64,000 nt of DNA from Pseudovibrio sp. Tun.PSC04-5.I4. GTDB lineage: Bacteria; Pseudomonadota; Alphaproteobacteria; Rhizobiales; Stappiaceae. Shown here in pieces: positions 15,734 through 23,838 of the stretch. The notes under the pieces were generated by a model that made no database searches, was not told the DNA's origin, and saw nothing but the letters and a program-made list of their open reading frames with translations. Position 1 is the first letter of the stretch. Every line of letters starts with the position of its first letter. The stretch covers positions 3,449,001 to 3,513,000 of the forward strand of contig NZ_FNLB01000006.1 of the NCBI RefSeq assembly GCF_900104145.1, given 5' to 3'. The position numbers were made by a program, and so were the translations under genes.

Positions 15734-16959
15734 GGCTTACCTCCAGTACTGGCAAGTCGTTGGCCTACCGCTTCATAGAACTCCAGTGGGCGTTGGTTTA
15801 CACCGCTGTGTTTGGTTGGCTCCGCAGCCAGACGACGGCGCTGTGTTGCCCGTGGAGGAGCCTTGCGATGGCATGGATCAACCCGGCGCTGGTTCTTTCC
15901 CTCCATGACCGGATGGGTGGCGATGAGCTGACCGTTTTCATAGATGCGCACCTCTTGCGGGTGATGCTGGACTTCGACCATCCGTTTCTTAACGGTGTCC
16001 GGCACTGAATAAAGATTACCTCCAACGGAGACCATGCCATCACGCGTGACCCGCCGCTCCACCAGTAAAACAGCATCATAAGGGTGCGCTGGCAAAGGGA
16101 TCAGAGCGGGCTGTTCCTCTCCAAAGACCTCGCCCACCACACGGTTGGTGGTGGCATGAACACGGACATTGGCAATTTCCTTGCACCAGCGTGTGAACTG
16201 GGCATTAAGATCGTCCAGATCGCGGAACGTACGACCAAGGAAAAAATCCTGCCGGATGTAACGAAATGGCCGCTCCACCTTGCCCTTGGTTTTGGCCCGG
16301 TAGGGCTGGCAGGCATCCGGCTGAGCGCCATAATGGTCCAGAAGAGCGACAAGAGCAGGATTAAAAAGAACAGTGCCATCTGGCTCCTCTCCCAGAACGG
16401 CTGTCTTCATGCGATCATACAGGACTTCCAGTGTCGCTCCGCCGAAGACCTCAAAGGCCGCGATATGACAACGCAGGACTGTCTCTAGTTTTTGATTGGC
16501 ACAATAGCGCCCCCACAAAAACCGTGAATTACTCAGCACCATTGAAAACAAAAAGACTTTTCGCACCACATCTGGTTCACTGGTGAACTCCACCTGAAAC
16601 TCAGCAAAATCTACCTGTGCCTGCTGGCCTGGTGCTGTCTCAAAGCGCCGTTCAAATGCATGCGGAGGAGCTGGACGGATCAGGCGAAGATATTCCGTTA
16701 CAGTGGAGTAACCGCCCTTAAACCCCAGTGTCTTCAGCTCACGAAGCAAGCGCCGGGCAGATAGACCGGGAAACCGCTCCAGTCGCTCAAGTAAATAGCC
16801 TTTGTATTCCTCCAGTACACGCCCGTCACGCTGGCGGGGGCCGTAGACAGGAGCTTCAAGGCCTTGGTGTAAGTATTTGCTGACCGTCTTTCTATCCAGC
16901 CCGGCTTTGCGCGCTATGGCACTTACAGACAGTCCCTGCTGCTTCAAATTATGGATCAT
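15730..16959 (-). CDS. istA: IS21-family transposase IstA
   Basis: 409 residues from the ATG at 16957-16959, preceded by AGGGAAG. The upstream in-frame extension to 17052 runs into the element's palindrome and is unlikely. An N-terminal helix-turn-helix is visible: 'GLSVSAIARKAGLDRKTVSKYL' at residues 9-30. The DDE integrase domain has its acidic residues in 'QVDFAEFQVEF' and 'LYDRMKTAV' and the glutamate in 'KGKVERPFRYIRQDFF'. A C-terminal beta domain, 'VSVGGNLYSVPD', follows. It cuts and joins the element's ends. No disruption is seen, so the element may still be active. Confidence 0.95.
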   Translation of the reverse strand: MIHNLKQQGLSVSAIARKAGLDRKTVSKYLHQGLEAPVYGPRQRDGRVLEEYKGYLLERLERFPGLSARRLLRELKTLGFKGGYSTVTEYLRLIRPAPPHAFERRFETAPGQQAQVDFAEFQVEFTSEPDVVRKVFLFSMVLSNSRFLWGRYCANQKLETVLRCHIAAFEVFGGATLEVLYDRMKTAVLGEEPDGTVLFNPALVALLDHYGAQPDACQPYRAKTKGKVERPFRYIRQDFFLGRTFRDLDDLNAQFTRWCKEIANVRVHATTNRVVGEVFGEEQPALIPLPAHPYDAVLLVERRVTRDGMVSVGGNLYSVPDTVKKRMVEVQHHPQEVRIYENGQLIATHPVMEGKNQRRVDPCHRKAPPRATQRRRLAAEPTKHSGVNQRPLEFYEAVGQRLASTGGKP

Positions 16960-17032
16960 TACGATCTTCCCTAGATTGACCACTCCTCCACACCCCTTCT
17001 TTCCAACAGGAACGTAGAGGAGAGTTTGGCCA

Positions 17033-17070
17033 ACTTTTGTTTGAAGGGGCATGCCCCTTCAAACAAAAGT
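17033..17070. repeat. Perfect 38-base palindrome inside the IS21 right end
   Basis: The 19 bases from 17033 (starting ACTTTTGTTTG) are exactly reverse-complementary to the 19 bases ending at 17070. There is no spacer. It lies between the right terminal repeat and istA, where transcription of istA would begin. It could fold as a strong hairpin that blocks read-through from the interrupted gene into the transposase. Confidence 0.9.
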
Positions 17071-17138
17071 CAAAGCTGAAAAAGTGGGGAATTTTCAACC
17101 AGCGCTTTTGGGGAGAATACATCCAGCACTGACAGTGC

Positions 17139-17520
17139 CATCAAAGTTGCGGGTTTCAGCAAGGTATTTTGCGGTGCCCAGCAGCATAGCTGTGTGGCCA
17201 TCGTGACCACACGCGTGCATTGCGCCTTCGTTTTTGGAGGCGTATTCCTTACCGGTTTCTTCCGGCATAGGAAGGGCATCCATATCAGCCCGGAGAGCGA
17301 TGGATTTGCCTGCACCGCCGTTGCGGCCTTTGATAACGCCAACAACACCTGTGCGACCAACACCTGAGGTCACTTCATCAACGCCGATTTCCTTCAGGAT
17401 CTCCGCGACTTTTGCGGAGGTGCGGTGTGTCTCGTAAAGAACCTCAGGGTATTCATGGAAATCACGGCGCCAGGCTGTAATTTCTTCGTGCATATCGGCA
17501 AGGCGATTGATGGTAGGCAT
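17139..17520 (-). pseudogene. M20D amidohydrolase, 5' part of the gene split by IS21
   Basis: N-terminal third of the broken amidohydrolase. It starts at the ATG at 17518-17520 ('PTINRLADMHEEITAWRRDFHEYPEV'). It contains the first metal-ligand segment 'ALRADMDALPMPEETG' and 'MHACGHDGHTAMLLGTAKYLAE', with the Cys and His ligands of M20D enzymes. The frame passes 'NFDGTV' and then enters the insertion sequence, reaching a stop at 17095. The rest of the protein is encoded at 14029-14819. An upstream in-frame extension to 17604 is not supported by a ribosome binding site. Confidence 0.85.
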
Positions 17521-17760
17521 ATAATTGCTCCCGCAAATACTTCGGATTCTTATTGAGTTAAGAGAATGAATGTCACTTTGGACCGGCACAGTGAAATATT
17601 GCAAGAGCTAATCAGTTGCAAAAAGCTCAGTTGAGTAAAATTAAACGAACTGAAGGTGTTGGCCCTTAACCACCAAGGAAACGGCTTAATCACACTAAGT
17701 TATTGCTGACGTCAGGTCACATACTGCAGTTTGTTTAACTTTAAAAATGAGTGAGGCGGC

Positions 17761-18126
17761 ATGGCAATTTATCGAAGTGTTTTTCGGAATGTTTCAGAGG
17801 ACAAGCAGCACTGGATGTTTCACAATAAAGCAAGTCGATATGCCAGTCTGCTTCCGGCTGGATCTGAGTTTGAGACGGGCCCTTTTGACTTCCGGCGCAA
17901 TATATCCATCAATCTTCTGGTGAATGGCGGTCTTTTCGGCACAACGTTGCGTTACAACTCGTTGAAAGACAGTTGGAGCCTGTGGCCGTTGACCAGTGAT
18001 TTTTCAGTTCAAGTTGAGAAACGGACGGTGCTTGTGGAGTGTCAATTGACATCTGTGTTTCAAAGTAACGCCAATGTGGACTCGCTTGTCGGCTTTTTTG
18101 AGGAGGTGAGCCGGCCTAGTCCTTAA
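17761..18126 (+). CDS. Hypothetical protein (121 aa)
   Basis: A 121-residue protein with GAGGCGGC just before the ATG. It has no signal peptide or membrane segment. The segment 'FETGPFDFRRNISINLLVNGGLFGTTLRYNSLKDSWSLWPL' alternates hydrophobic and polar residues and looks like beta sheet. I do not recognise a family. It stands alone between the IS21-interrupted gene and the EVE gene and is convergent with the latter. Confidence 0.65.
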   Translation: MAIYRSVFRNVSEDKQHWMFHNKASRYASLLPAGSEFETGPFDFRRNISINLLVNGGLFGTTLRYNSLKDSWSLWPLTSDFSVQVEKRTVLVECQLTSVFQSNANVDSLVGFFEEVSRPSP

Positions 18127-18207
18127 TGTGGTTTTTATGTTCCGCTGGCAAAATGGAGAAAGGAAGCATAAGGCCTCCGGTTCATCTGCGAGGTGGAGAT
18201 AGATGGA

Positions 18208-18239
18208 CGGCGCATGGAGAGCAGGATGAACCTGCGCCG
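18208..18239. terminator. Hairpin between convergent genes
   Basis: CGGCGCA (18208-18214) pairs with TGCGCCG (18233-18239) around an 18-base loop. It lies between the convergent hypothetical and EVE genes. There is no T-run, so it is a weak terminator candidate. Confidence 0.3.
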
Positions 18240-18260
18240 CTCCGTGATTTACAGCGTTGA

Positions 18261-18689
18261 TCAGACCTCAGACGGGTCCATTCCAGCCATTTCCAGAACG
18301 ATTGCCCACTCTTCCGGCTTTACCGGCTGAACTGAAAGGCGCATGGACGTTACCAGAGCCATATCTTGAAGGCGCTCTTCAGCCTTGACCTGTGCCAGCG
18401 TAACAGTATGCGGCAGGTCTTTAACAGCTTTGATGTTTACGCATTCCCAGCGAGGATCGTCCGTGGTGGAGTCTGGATGAATGAGGGCACACACTTCTAC
18501 AATGCCGATAACTTCCTTACCGATATTGGAGTGATAGAAGAAGCCGCGGTCGCCGATCTTCATGTCGCGCATGAAATTGCGGGCCTGATAGTTGCGTATG
18601 CCGTCCCACTCTTCGCCTTCTTCGCCCTTGGCTTTTTGGTGGTCCCAAGACCATTTGTTTGGTTCGGATTTGAACAGCCAGTATTGCAA
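18261..18689 (-). CDS. EVE domain-containing protein
   Basis: 142 residues if translation starts at the TTG at 18687-18689, which has GGAGG 5 bases upstream and gives 'MQYWLFKSEP', the usual EVE beginning. An ATG four codons earlier (18701) lies on top of that ribosome binding site. EVE is a small PUA-like fold that binds modified bases; it is related to YTH RNA-binding domains. Diagnostic features are 'YWLFKSEPNKWSWD', 'WDGIRNYQARNFMRDMKIGDRGFFYHSN' and 'GIVEV'. Its cellular job is not well known. The genes upstream on the same strand, YciI and gpsA, are frequent neighbours in alphaproteobacteria. Confidence 0.9.
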   Translation of the reverse strand: MQYWLFKSEPNKWSWDHQKAKGEEGEEWDGIRNYQARNFMRDMKIGDRGFFYHSNIGKEVIGIVEVCALIHPDSTTDDPRWECVNIKAVKDLPHTVTLAQVKAEERLQDMALVTSMRLSVQPVKPEEWAIVLEMAGMDPSEV

Positions 18690-18773
18690 CTTTGCCTCCA
18701 TTTAAAAAGAGCACCTGTCTACAATGAAAGACCGGTGCTCCAGATTGCTCTGTTGTAAATACTTACAACAAAT

Positions 18774-19064
18774 TTAAATTTCCGGGTTTTTCAATACCCA
18801 GTTCCAAGGACGGATCTCAACAGATTCAAAGAGACCAGCGAGTGCATAAGGGTCTTCACTAGCTACTGCCAATGCTTCGTCCCTGTTCGCAGCTTCAATC
18901 ATGACCAACGAACCTGTCGGAGATACGAGGTCATCGCACATGAAAGGTCCAGCGGCCTTTAAACGATCACCAAGACCGCTTAAAAAATCGAGGTGGTCTT
19001 GCCGTGTTTTTTGGCGAAGGTCTGTAGAATGCGCCTTATCAGTGCAGATGAGAGCGTACAGCAT
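18774..19064 (-). CDS. YciI-family protein
   Basis: 96 residues of the small dimeric YciI (YCII) domain fold. 'MLYALICTDKAHSTDLRQKTRQDHLDFL' contains the conserved Asp and His-containing region, and 'GPFMCDDLVSPTGSLVMIEAANRDEALAVASEDPYALAGLFESVEIRPW' completes the domain with the usual D-P-Y-x-x-A-G-L-F motif. The family may be enzymes of the ferredoxin-like fold; the reaction is unknown. GGAG lies 8 bases before the ATG. It is between gpsA and EVE on the same strand. Confidence 0.92.
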   Translation of the reverse strand: MLYALICTDKAHSTDLRQKTRQDHLDFLSGLGDRLKAAGPFMCDDLVSPTGSLVMIEAANRDEALAVASEDPYALAGLFESVEIRPWNWVLKNPEI

Positions 19065-19149
19065 ATTGGATACTCCAGTAGCAGGTTTTCAACCTAACCA
19101 TTTGATCCCTGATATACAACCAGGCAATTCTCACATTAAAAGGATTCTA

Positions 19150-20160
19150 TTAGGGGTGGGTCTCTCGTTTGAGGGGGCGCGTCATTAAGTCGCTTAATGC
19201 CTGCGCCACGTCGATCTTTCCTGCTACGATTTGTGAGACCGCTTCCGCAATTGGCATGTCTACTCCGTGTTCGGCAGCCAGTGCGACGGCGATATTAGCG
19301 GAGTGCGCGCCTTCTGCAAGCTTTTGTCCGGGAGCTACCAGTTCCTGCGGTGTTTTTCCTTGGCCAATTTTTAAACCGAAGGCGAAATTTCGAGATTGAG
19401 TGGAGGAACAGGTGAGGACGAGATCGCCTAAGCCGGAGAGGCCGGTCAGGGTTTCGCTTCTTGCATTCAGCGCCATCCCTAAGCGGGAGAGTTCAGCAAA
19501 TCCGCGGGCGGTTAGAGCTGCTTGAGCACTTGCGCCAAGGCCGTAGCCGACTGCTGCACCACAGGCGATTGCAAGCACGTTTTTGAGTGCTCCGCCAATC
19601 TGTACACCCTTCAGGTCGTCCGTCGCGTAGGGGCGGAAGCTGTTGGACGCGAGCGCTGCGGAGAGTTGATCTGCCACAGTGCCATCTTCTGCCGCGATGG
19701 TAACAGCGGTTGGTAGGCCCTTGGCAACATCATGCGCAAAGCTTGGGCCAGAGAGCGCTGCCGGAATTGCGTTTGGCGTGACGGATTTGATAACCTCAGA
19801 CAGCAGACTACCGGTTGATTGCTCGATGCCTTTTGCGCAAAGGACAATAGGTGTTGCGGGTTTGAGGAATGACTTGATCTCTTCCGTCATGACCCGCGTT
19901 GTTTGGGCCGGTGTCACCAACAGAACGGCGTCTGCTTCGCTCACAGCCTCTTTTAGCGAGTTGGTGGCTGTGATCTGTTCCGTCCATTCAATACCCGGCA
20001 GATATTTGGGGTTCTGCCGGGAGGTATTGATTGCGTTGACCGTTTCAGCGTCACGCGCCCAGATGATCACCTCACGGCCAGCTCTTGCTGCTGCTAGTGC
20101 GAGCGCTGTTCCCCACGAGCCTCCGCCGAGTACAGCAATCCTGTTAAGAGCAATGGCCAT
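19150..20160 (-). CDS. gpsA: Glycerol-3-phosphate dehydrogenase (NAD(P)+)
   Basis: 336 residues. The Rossmann motif 'IAVLGGGSWGTALALAAARAG' is near the N-terminus, and 'ILCAKGIEQSTGSLLSEV' and 'ALSGPSFAHDVAKGLPTAVTIAA' follow. The catalytic lysine is in 'QIGGALKNVLAIACGA', and 'GLSGLGDLVLTCSSTQSRN' is the C-terminal signature. GpsA reduces dihydroxyacetone phosphate to sn-glycerol 3-phosphate for phospholipid synthesis. AAGGAA precedes the start. The NUDIX gene ends only 10 bases upstream, so they are probably co-transcribed with tsaD in one minus-strand operon. Confidence 0.97.
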   Translation of the reverse strand: MAIALNRIAVLGGGSWGTALALAAARAGREVIIWARDAETVNAINTSRQNPKYLPGIEWTEQITATNSLKEAVSEADAVLLVTPAQTTRVMTEEIKSFLKPATPIVLCAKGIEQSTGSLLSEVIKSVTPNAIPAALSGPSFAHDVAKGLPTAVTIAAEDGTVADQLSAALASNSFRPYATDDLKGVQIGGALKNVLAIACGAAVGYGLGASAQAALTARGFAELSRLGMALNARSETLTGLSGLGDLVLTCSSTQSRNFAFGLKIGQGKTPQELVAPGQKLAEGAHSANIAVALAAEHGVDMPIAEAVSQIVAGKIDVAQALSDLMTRPLKRETHP

Positions 20161-20170
20161 GTTATTTTCC

Positions 20171-20638
20171 TTATTGAGCGATGTTCAATCGTTTGCAAAG
20201 CTGCTGCAAAGGGAGATCGAACCCTCCATGCATCATTAGCTTGGATTTAGTTTCGTTATTTGCCAAATCAACCCAGAAGAAGCGAAAGAGGATGGGATCT
20301 CCACCATCATTTGGGGTCATCTCGTAATGATCCCAGTTTTGCTTTGCTTTTTCCTGAACATTGAGATGGAAAAAACGTCTGCGATGGAGTTCAGCATCCA
20401 ACGTTTTTGAGTGGTCGTAGAAGTAATCGTGGCCTTCAAAATGCTCGAGGGCACCGGTTACGCTCAGGCCGGTTTCTTCTTCAAACTCGCGCCTGGCAGC
20501 TTGAAGGTAACTTTCGCCGGGATCAAGCGTGCCACCGGGGACTTGCAGCGTGCCTGCAATGTTGGTCTCGGGCTCATCAAAGACCAGAAGGTGTGTGCCG
20601 CATGTCATGTAAACATAGGCTTTGTGCCGAGGCTGCAA
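20171..20638 (-). CDS. NUDIX hydrolase
   Basis: 155 residues with a complete Nudix box, 'GGTLDPGESYLQAARREFEEETGLSV' (G-x5-E-x7-R-E-x2-E-E-x-G), near residues 36-61. These enzymes hydrolyse nucleoside diphosphates linked to another moiety. The early 'KAYVYMTCGTHLLVFDEPE' resembles the RppH/MutT-like class, but the exact substrate is not clear. The start appears to be TTG at 20636-20638, just after GGAGAG. It lies between gpsA and tsaD, where related genomes often have no such gene, so it may be a lineage-specific insertion into the operon. Confidence 0.88.
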   Translation of the reverse strand: MQPRHKAYVYMTCGTHLLVFDEPETNIAGTLQVPGGTLDPGESYLQAARREFEEETGLSVTGALEHFEGHDYFYDHSKTLDAELHRRRFFHLNVQEKAKQNWDHYEMTPNDGGDPILFRFFWVDLANNETKSKLMMHGGFDLPLQQLCKRLNIAQ

Positions 20639-20766
20639 TGTTCTCTCCGATAATAAACAGTCAAATCAGTTCCGATGGAATTGAATGAGGATATTTGCAG
20701 GCGTTTGTTTAAGGTAGGGCACAAGCATGGCTTGTACATGACAACTTGCTGAAGAGGGGCTGGTGG

Positions 20767-21903
20767 TTAAACCTTAGCCCCTTTTTTGCCGGAGCCGATG
20801 ACGCTTTGGGAGGTCTGATCCAGCGGCCAACGCGGACGGGGTGATACATTCATGTCATCCCCTTTACCGTTTTGGTCCAGAATGGATGGATCGTCTTCGA
20901 TTAGCTTCCTTAGGCGCTCGGCTCCCGCCCATGCGATCATGGCTGCATTATCGGTACACAGTTTGTGTGGAGGAGCGACCAATTCTGCATCATGTTTCGC
21001 AGCAACGGCGTTCAAGCGAATCCTAATTGCTTCGTTTGCGGCAACTCCGCCCGCTATAACCATCTTGGGTGGTGTGTTTGGGTAGCGTTCTTTGAACAAA
21101 TCGAAGGCTCTGGCACTGCGTTGACCGAGAACATCTGCCACCGCTTCCTGAAAGGACGCGCAGAGGTTGTTGACGACCTGCTCGCTGACGGGCTCTTCTT
21201 TCAGAGCAGCTGTGCGGACAGCCGTTTTCAACCCAGCGAATGACATGTCGAGGCCAGGGCGGTCCAAAAGCGGGCGTGGTAATTTGAAGACGGTTGGATC
21301 ACCAAGTTTTGCAGCTTTTTCTACAGCCGGACCACCGGGATACGGCAGGCCGAGTAATTTCGCTGTTTTGTCGAAGGCCTCACCAATTGCATCATCAATG
21401 GTCGTCCCCAATCTCTCGTATTCCCCAAGTGCTTTTACGAGGAGATATTGGGTGTGACCACCGGAGACGAGCAGCAGCAGGAATGGAAACTCAACTTGAT
21501 CCGTCATGCGGGCCGTTAGAGCGTGGCCTTCTAAATGGTTCACTGCAATCAATGGCTTATCAATTGCCATGGCGATGGATTTGGCCGTCATTAAACCAAC
21601 AATGACACCCCCAATGAGACCGGGACCAGCCGTGGCGGCTACTGCTGATAATTTTGACCAGTCAATATTTGCGCTCTTCATGGCCTGATCTACAATGCCA
21701 TCCAGCAACTGTATGTGGGCGCGCGCAGCAATCTCTGGTACAACACCGCCGAATGGTGTGTGCTCGGCGATCTGTGAATGCACCACGTTGGACAAAATTT
21801 CACAGTTGCCGTCTTGATCAATCTCAAGGACAGCAGCAGCAGTTTCGTCACAACTCGTTTCGATGCCGAGGATGGTCAGCAAGTTTGGTCTCCTTTGGCC
21901 CAT
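20767..21903 (-). CDS. tsaD: tRNA N6-adenosine threonylcarbamoyltransferase
   Basis: 378 residues from the ATG at 21901-21903; the frame extends to 21978 without a better start. The ASKHA-fold ATPase signature is 'LGIETSCDETAAAVLE', and the metal-binding H-x3-H is in 'AVNHLEGHALTARM'. 'LLVSGGHTQYLLV', 'DDAIGEAFDKTAKLLGLPYPGGP' and 'VIAGGVAANEAIR' follow. TsaD transfers the threonylcarbamoyl group to A37 of ANN-decoding tRNAs, working with TsaB and TsaE. It diverges from hemC (gap 102 bases), an arrangement common in alphaproteobacteria. Confidence 0.96.
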   Translation of the reverse strand: MGQRRPNLLTILGIETSCDETAAAVLEIDQDGNCEILSNVVHSQIAEHTPFGGVVPEIAARAHIQLLDGIVDQAMKSANIDWSKLSAVAATAGPGLIGGVIVGLMTAKSIAMAIDKPLIAVNHLEGHALTARMTDQVEFPFLLLLVSGGHTQYLLVKALGEYERLGTTIDDAIGEAFDKTAKLLGLPYPGGPAVEKAAKLGDPTVFKLPRPLLDRPGLDMSFAGLKTAVRTAALKEEPVSEQVVNNLCASFQEAVADVLGQRSARAFDLFKERYPNTPPKMVIAGGVAANEAIRIRLNAVAAKHDAELVAPPHKLCTDNAAMIAWAGAERLRKLIEDDPSILDQNGKGDDMNVSPRPRWPLDQTSQSVIGSGKKGAKV

Positions 21904-22005
21904 GGTTTTTGTCGGTCTTTCATGCATAAGGCATGTTTGATTTCGCGGGCCTATGATTTTATGTAGCTCATTTAACATGAGCCCCTAGCATTGGGAATGT
22001 GATCC

Positions 22006-22929
22006 TTGCAAACAAAACCTATAAGAATTGGCACACGTGGTAGCGCTCTTGCTCTTGCTCAGGCGCATGAAACACGTGCTCGTCTCGCGAAGGCTCATGG
22101 TCTTACTCATGATGACTTCGAGATTGTTGTTATAAAAACAACTGGCGACCAAATTCAAGATAGGCCTCTTTCCGAAGCAGGCGGCAAAGGCTTGTTCACT
22201 AAGGAAATTGAGGAAGCTTTGCTGGATAAGTCCATTGATCTGGCGGTTCACTCTTCCAAAGATATGCCGACTGTTCTTCCTGATGGCTTGGGTATGACTG
22301 CTTACCTTCCGCGTGAAGATGTGCGTGATGCCTTCCTGTCTCCGAAGGTGGGAAAGCTGACAGACCTTCCACAGGGGGCTGTTGTTGGATCTTCCAGTCT
22401 GCGTCGTCAGGCACAGATTAAGCGTCTGCGCCCTGATCTGGATGTGGTGATGTACCGCGGCAATCTTCAAACCCGTTTACGCAAACTGAATGAGGGTGTG
22501 GTTGATGCAACCTTCCTTGCTTATGCCGGTTTGCTTCGTCTGGGGCAGGGGGATCTTGTTACGTCTCTGGCCGATCTGGAGCATTTCCTCCCAGCTGTTG
22601 GGCAAGGTGCGATTGGCATTGAGACGCGTCTTGGAGATGAAGAGACTGCTCGCATTCTTGCTCCAATTCACCATGCAGAAACGGAAAGCCGTCTCTTGCT
22701 GGAACGGGCTTACCTTGCTGAAATGGATGGGTCTTGCCGTACTCCAATCGCTGGACTTTCTCATGTGGAAGGCGACCGTATTCGCTTCCGCGGTGAGGTT
22801 ATCAAGCCGGATGGCAGCCAGACCCACACCGTTGAAGGTGAGGGGGCGCTGAGTGATGCGGAAGAGATTGGCCGCGAGCTTGGTAAAGAGCTGAAAGCGA
22901 AATCTGGACCTAATTTTCTGGAGCTCTGA
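22006..22929 (+). CDS. hemC: Porphobilinogen deaminase (hydroxymethylbilane synthase)
   Basis: 307 residues beginning at TTG 22006. An ATG at 21997 is in frame but is followed at once by TGA, so the TTG, with GGGAA 8 bases upstream, is the best start. Landmarks are 'RIGTRGSALALAQA', 'VIKTTGDQIQDRPLSEAGGKGLFTKEIEEALL', 'AVHSSKDMPT', 'VVGSSSLRRQAQI' and the dipyrromethane-cofactor cysteine in 'EMDGSCRTPIAGL'. The enzyme polymerises four porphobilinogens to hydroxymethylbilane. The stop overlaps the hemD start (TGATG), so the two genes are coupled. Confidence 0.97.
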   Translation: MQTKPIRIGTRGSALALAQAHETRARLAKAHGLTHDDFEIVVIKTTGDQIQDRPLSEAGGKGLFTKEIEEALLDKSIDLAVHSSKDMPTVLPDGLGMTAYLPREDVRDAFLSPKVGKLTDLPQGAVVGSSSLRRQAQIKRLRPDLDVVMYRGNLQTRLRKLNEGVVDATFLAYAGLLRLGQGDLVTSLADLEHFLPAVGQGAIGIETRLGDEETARILAPIHHAETESRLLLERAYLAEMDGSCRTPIAGLSHVEGDRIRFRGEVIKPDGSQTHTVEGEGALSDAEEIGRELGKELKAKSGPNFLEL

Positions 22930-23648
22930 TGAAAATACTCGTGACCCGTCCTCAGCCACAAGCCGATACGACTGCTCGGAAGCTGGTTGCTATGGGACAC
23001 GAGGTGGTTCTTGAGCCGATGCTACACTTCCAGCCGCTGTCTCTTGACGAGGATGTGGTTGGAGGCGCTAAAGCAATTGCTGTGACGAGTGCAAAAGCGA
23101 TTGAGGCCCTTGCCTTCAATAAGCTGATCGAGCCGTTGCAGTTGCTTCCTCTCTATTCTGTTGGCGAAGCGACTGCGCAAGCAGCCAAAGGCGCAGGTTT
23201 TCAAAATATCATGTGTGCTGAGGGTGACGTTGGCTCTCTTGCAAACCTGATTGGTGAACACAGTCAGCAAGGGCCGGTGTTTTATCCCGCTGCTGTGGAC
23301 AGAAGTGGGGATCTTTCCGGGCAGTTGGCGGGGTTGGGCGTGGCCTGTAATATGGTGGAAGCCTACCAAATGTCTGCGGCATCTCAGCTGTCTGCGCAAA
23401 CCCATCGGCTTATTACGGCTGGAGAGATAGATTGTACATTGTTCTATTCTTTGCGAACAATTCAAGTATTTCTCAGCCTTTGTAATCTTGAAAAAACCAC
23501 AGTGTTTCTTAACTCTATGAAAGCACTATGCGTTTCAAATCGAGTTGCGGAGCAAACAGCGTCGTTTGGCGAGGTTTTTGTGGCGAAAACGCCTTCAGAG
23601 GATGGTTTGTTTGAACTTCTTGCACCTGCGAGAAGTGAGAGAACGTGA
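22929..23648 (+). CDS. hemD: Uroporphyrinogen-III synthase
   Basis: 239 residues of the two-lobed HemD fold. This family is poorly conserved in sequence, but 'ILVTRPQPQADTTARKLVAMGHEVVLEPMLHF' at the start and 'AIAVTSAKAIEALA', 'YSVGEATAQAAKGAGF', 'GPVFYPAAVDRSGDLSGQLA' are typical. It cyclises hydroxymethylbilane with inversion of ring D. Overlap with hemC supports the assignment. A 190-base gap with a weak hairpin separates it from the mitofilin gene. Confidence 0.93.
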   Translation: MKILVTRPQPQADTTARKLVAMGHEVVLEPMLHFQPLSLDEDVVGGAKAIAVTSAKAIEALAFNKLIEPLQLLPLYSVGEATAQAAKGAGFQNIMCAEGDVGSLANLIGEHSQQGPVFYPAAVDRSGDLSGQLAGLGVACNMVEAYQMSAASQLSAQTHRLITAGEIDCTLFYSLRTIQVFLSLCNLEKTTVFLNSMKALCVSNRVAEQTASFGEVFVAKTPSEDGLFELLAPARSERT

Positions 23649-23653
23649 TTTGA

Positions 23654-23678
23654 ACTTCTCTGGTTCCTATGGAGAAGT
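23654..23678 (+). terminator. Weak hairpin after hemD
   Basis: ACTTCTC and GAGAAGT arms of 7 bases with an 11-base loop, 5 bases after the hemD stop. There is no proper T-run, so only partial termination is likely. Confidence 0.3.
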
Positions 23679-23838
23679 CGTAGTTTGTTTGGCAAAGTGC
23701 TAATTCTCCCTGATAGCCGTTTGCTTCAGGGATGTTTATGTTAATTGCGGGACATCACGGGATGGCTCGTTGAGATTGCGTGCATAATTAAGATTGGCGC
23801 GGCTGGAATCCGCTTGAAACGCGCCGTTGTAGGAGGTT

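Larger units (their letters stand above)
14821..17134 (-). mobile_element. IS21-family insertion sequence, about 2.3 kb
   Basis: A complete element with istA and istB on the minus strand. The ends are related inverted repeats starting TGTCAATGCTG on the left (14821) and, read inward, TGTCAGTGCTGG on the right (ending at 17134). Inner repeats containing TTCCCCAC lie near both ends, as in the multiple terminal repeats of IS21. The flanks share GTGC (14816-14819 and 17135-17138), a probable 4-base target duplication; the fifth base differs (A/C). It sits inside an M20D amidohydrolase gene, and its removal restores that frame exactly. Confidence 0.9.
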
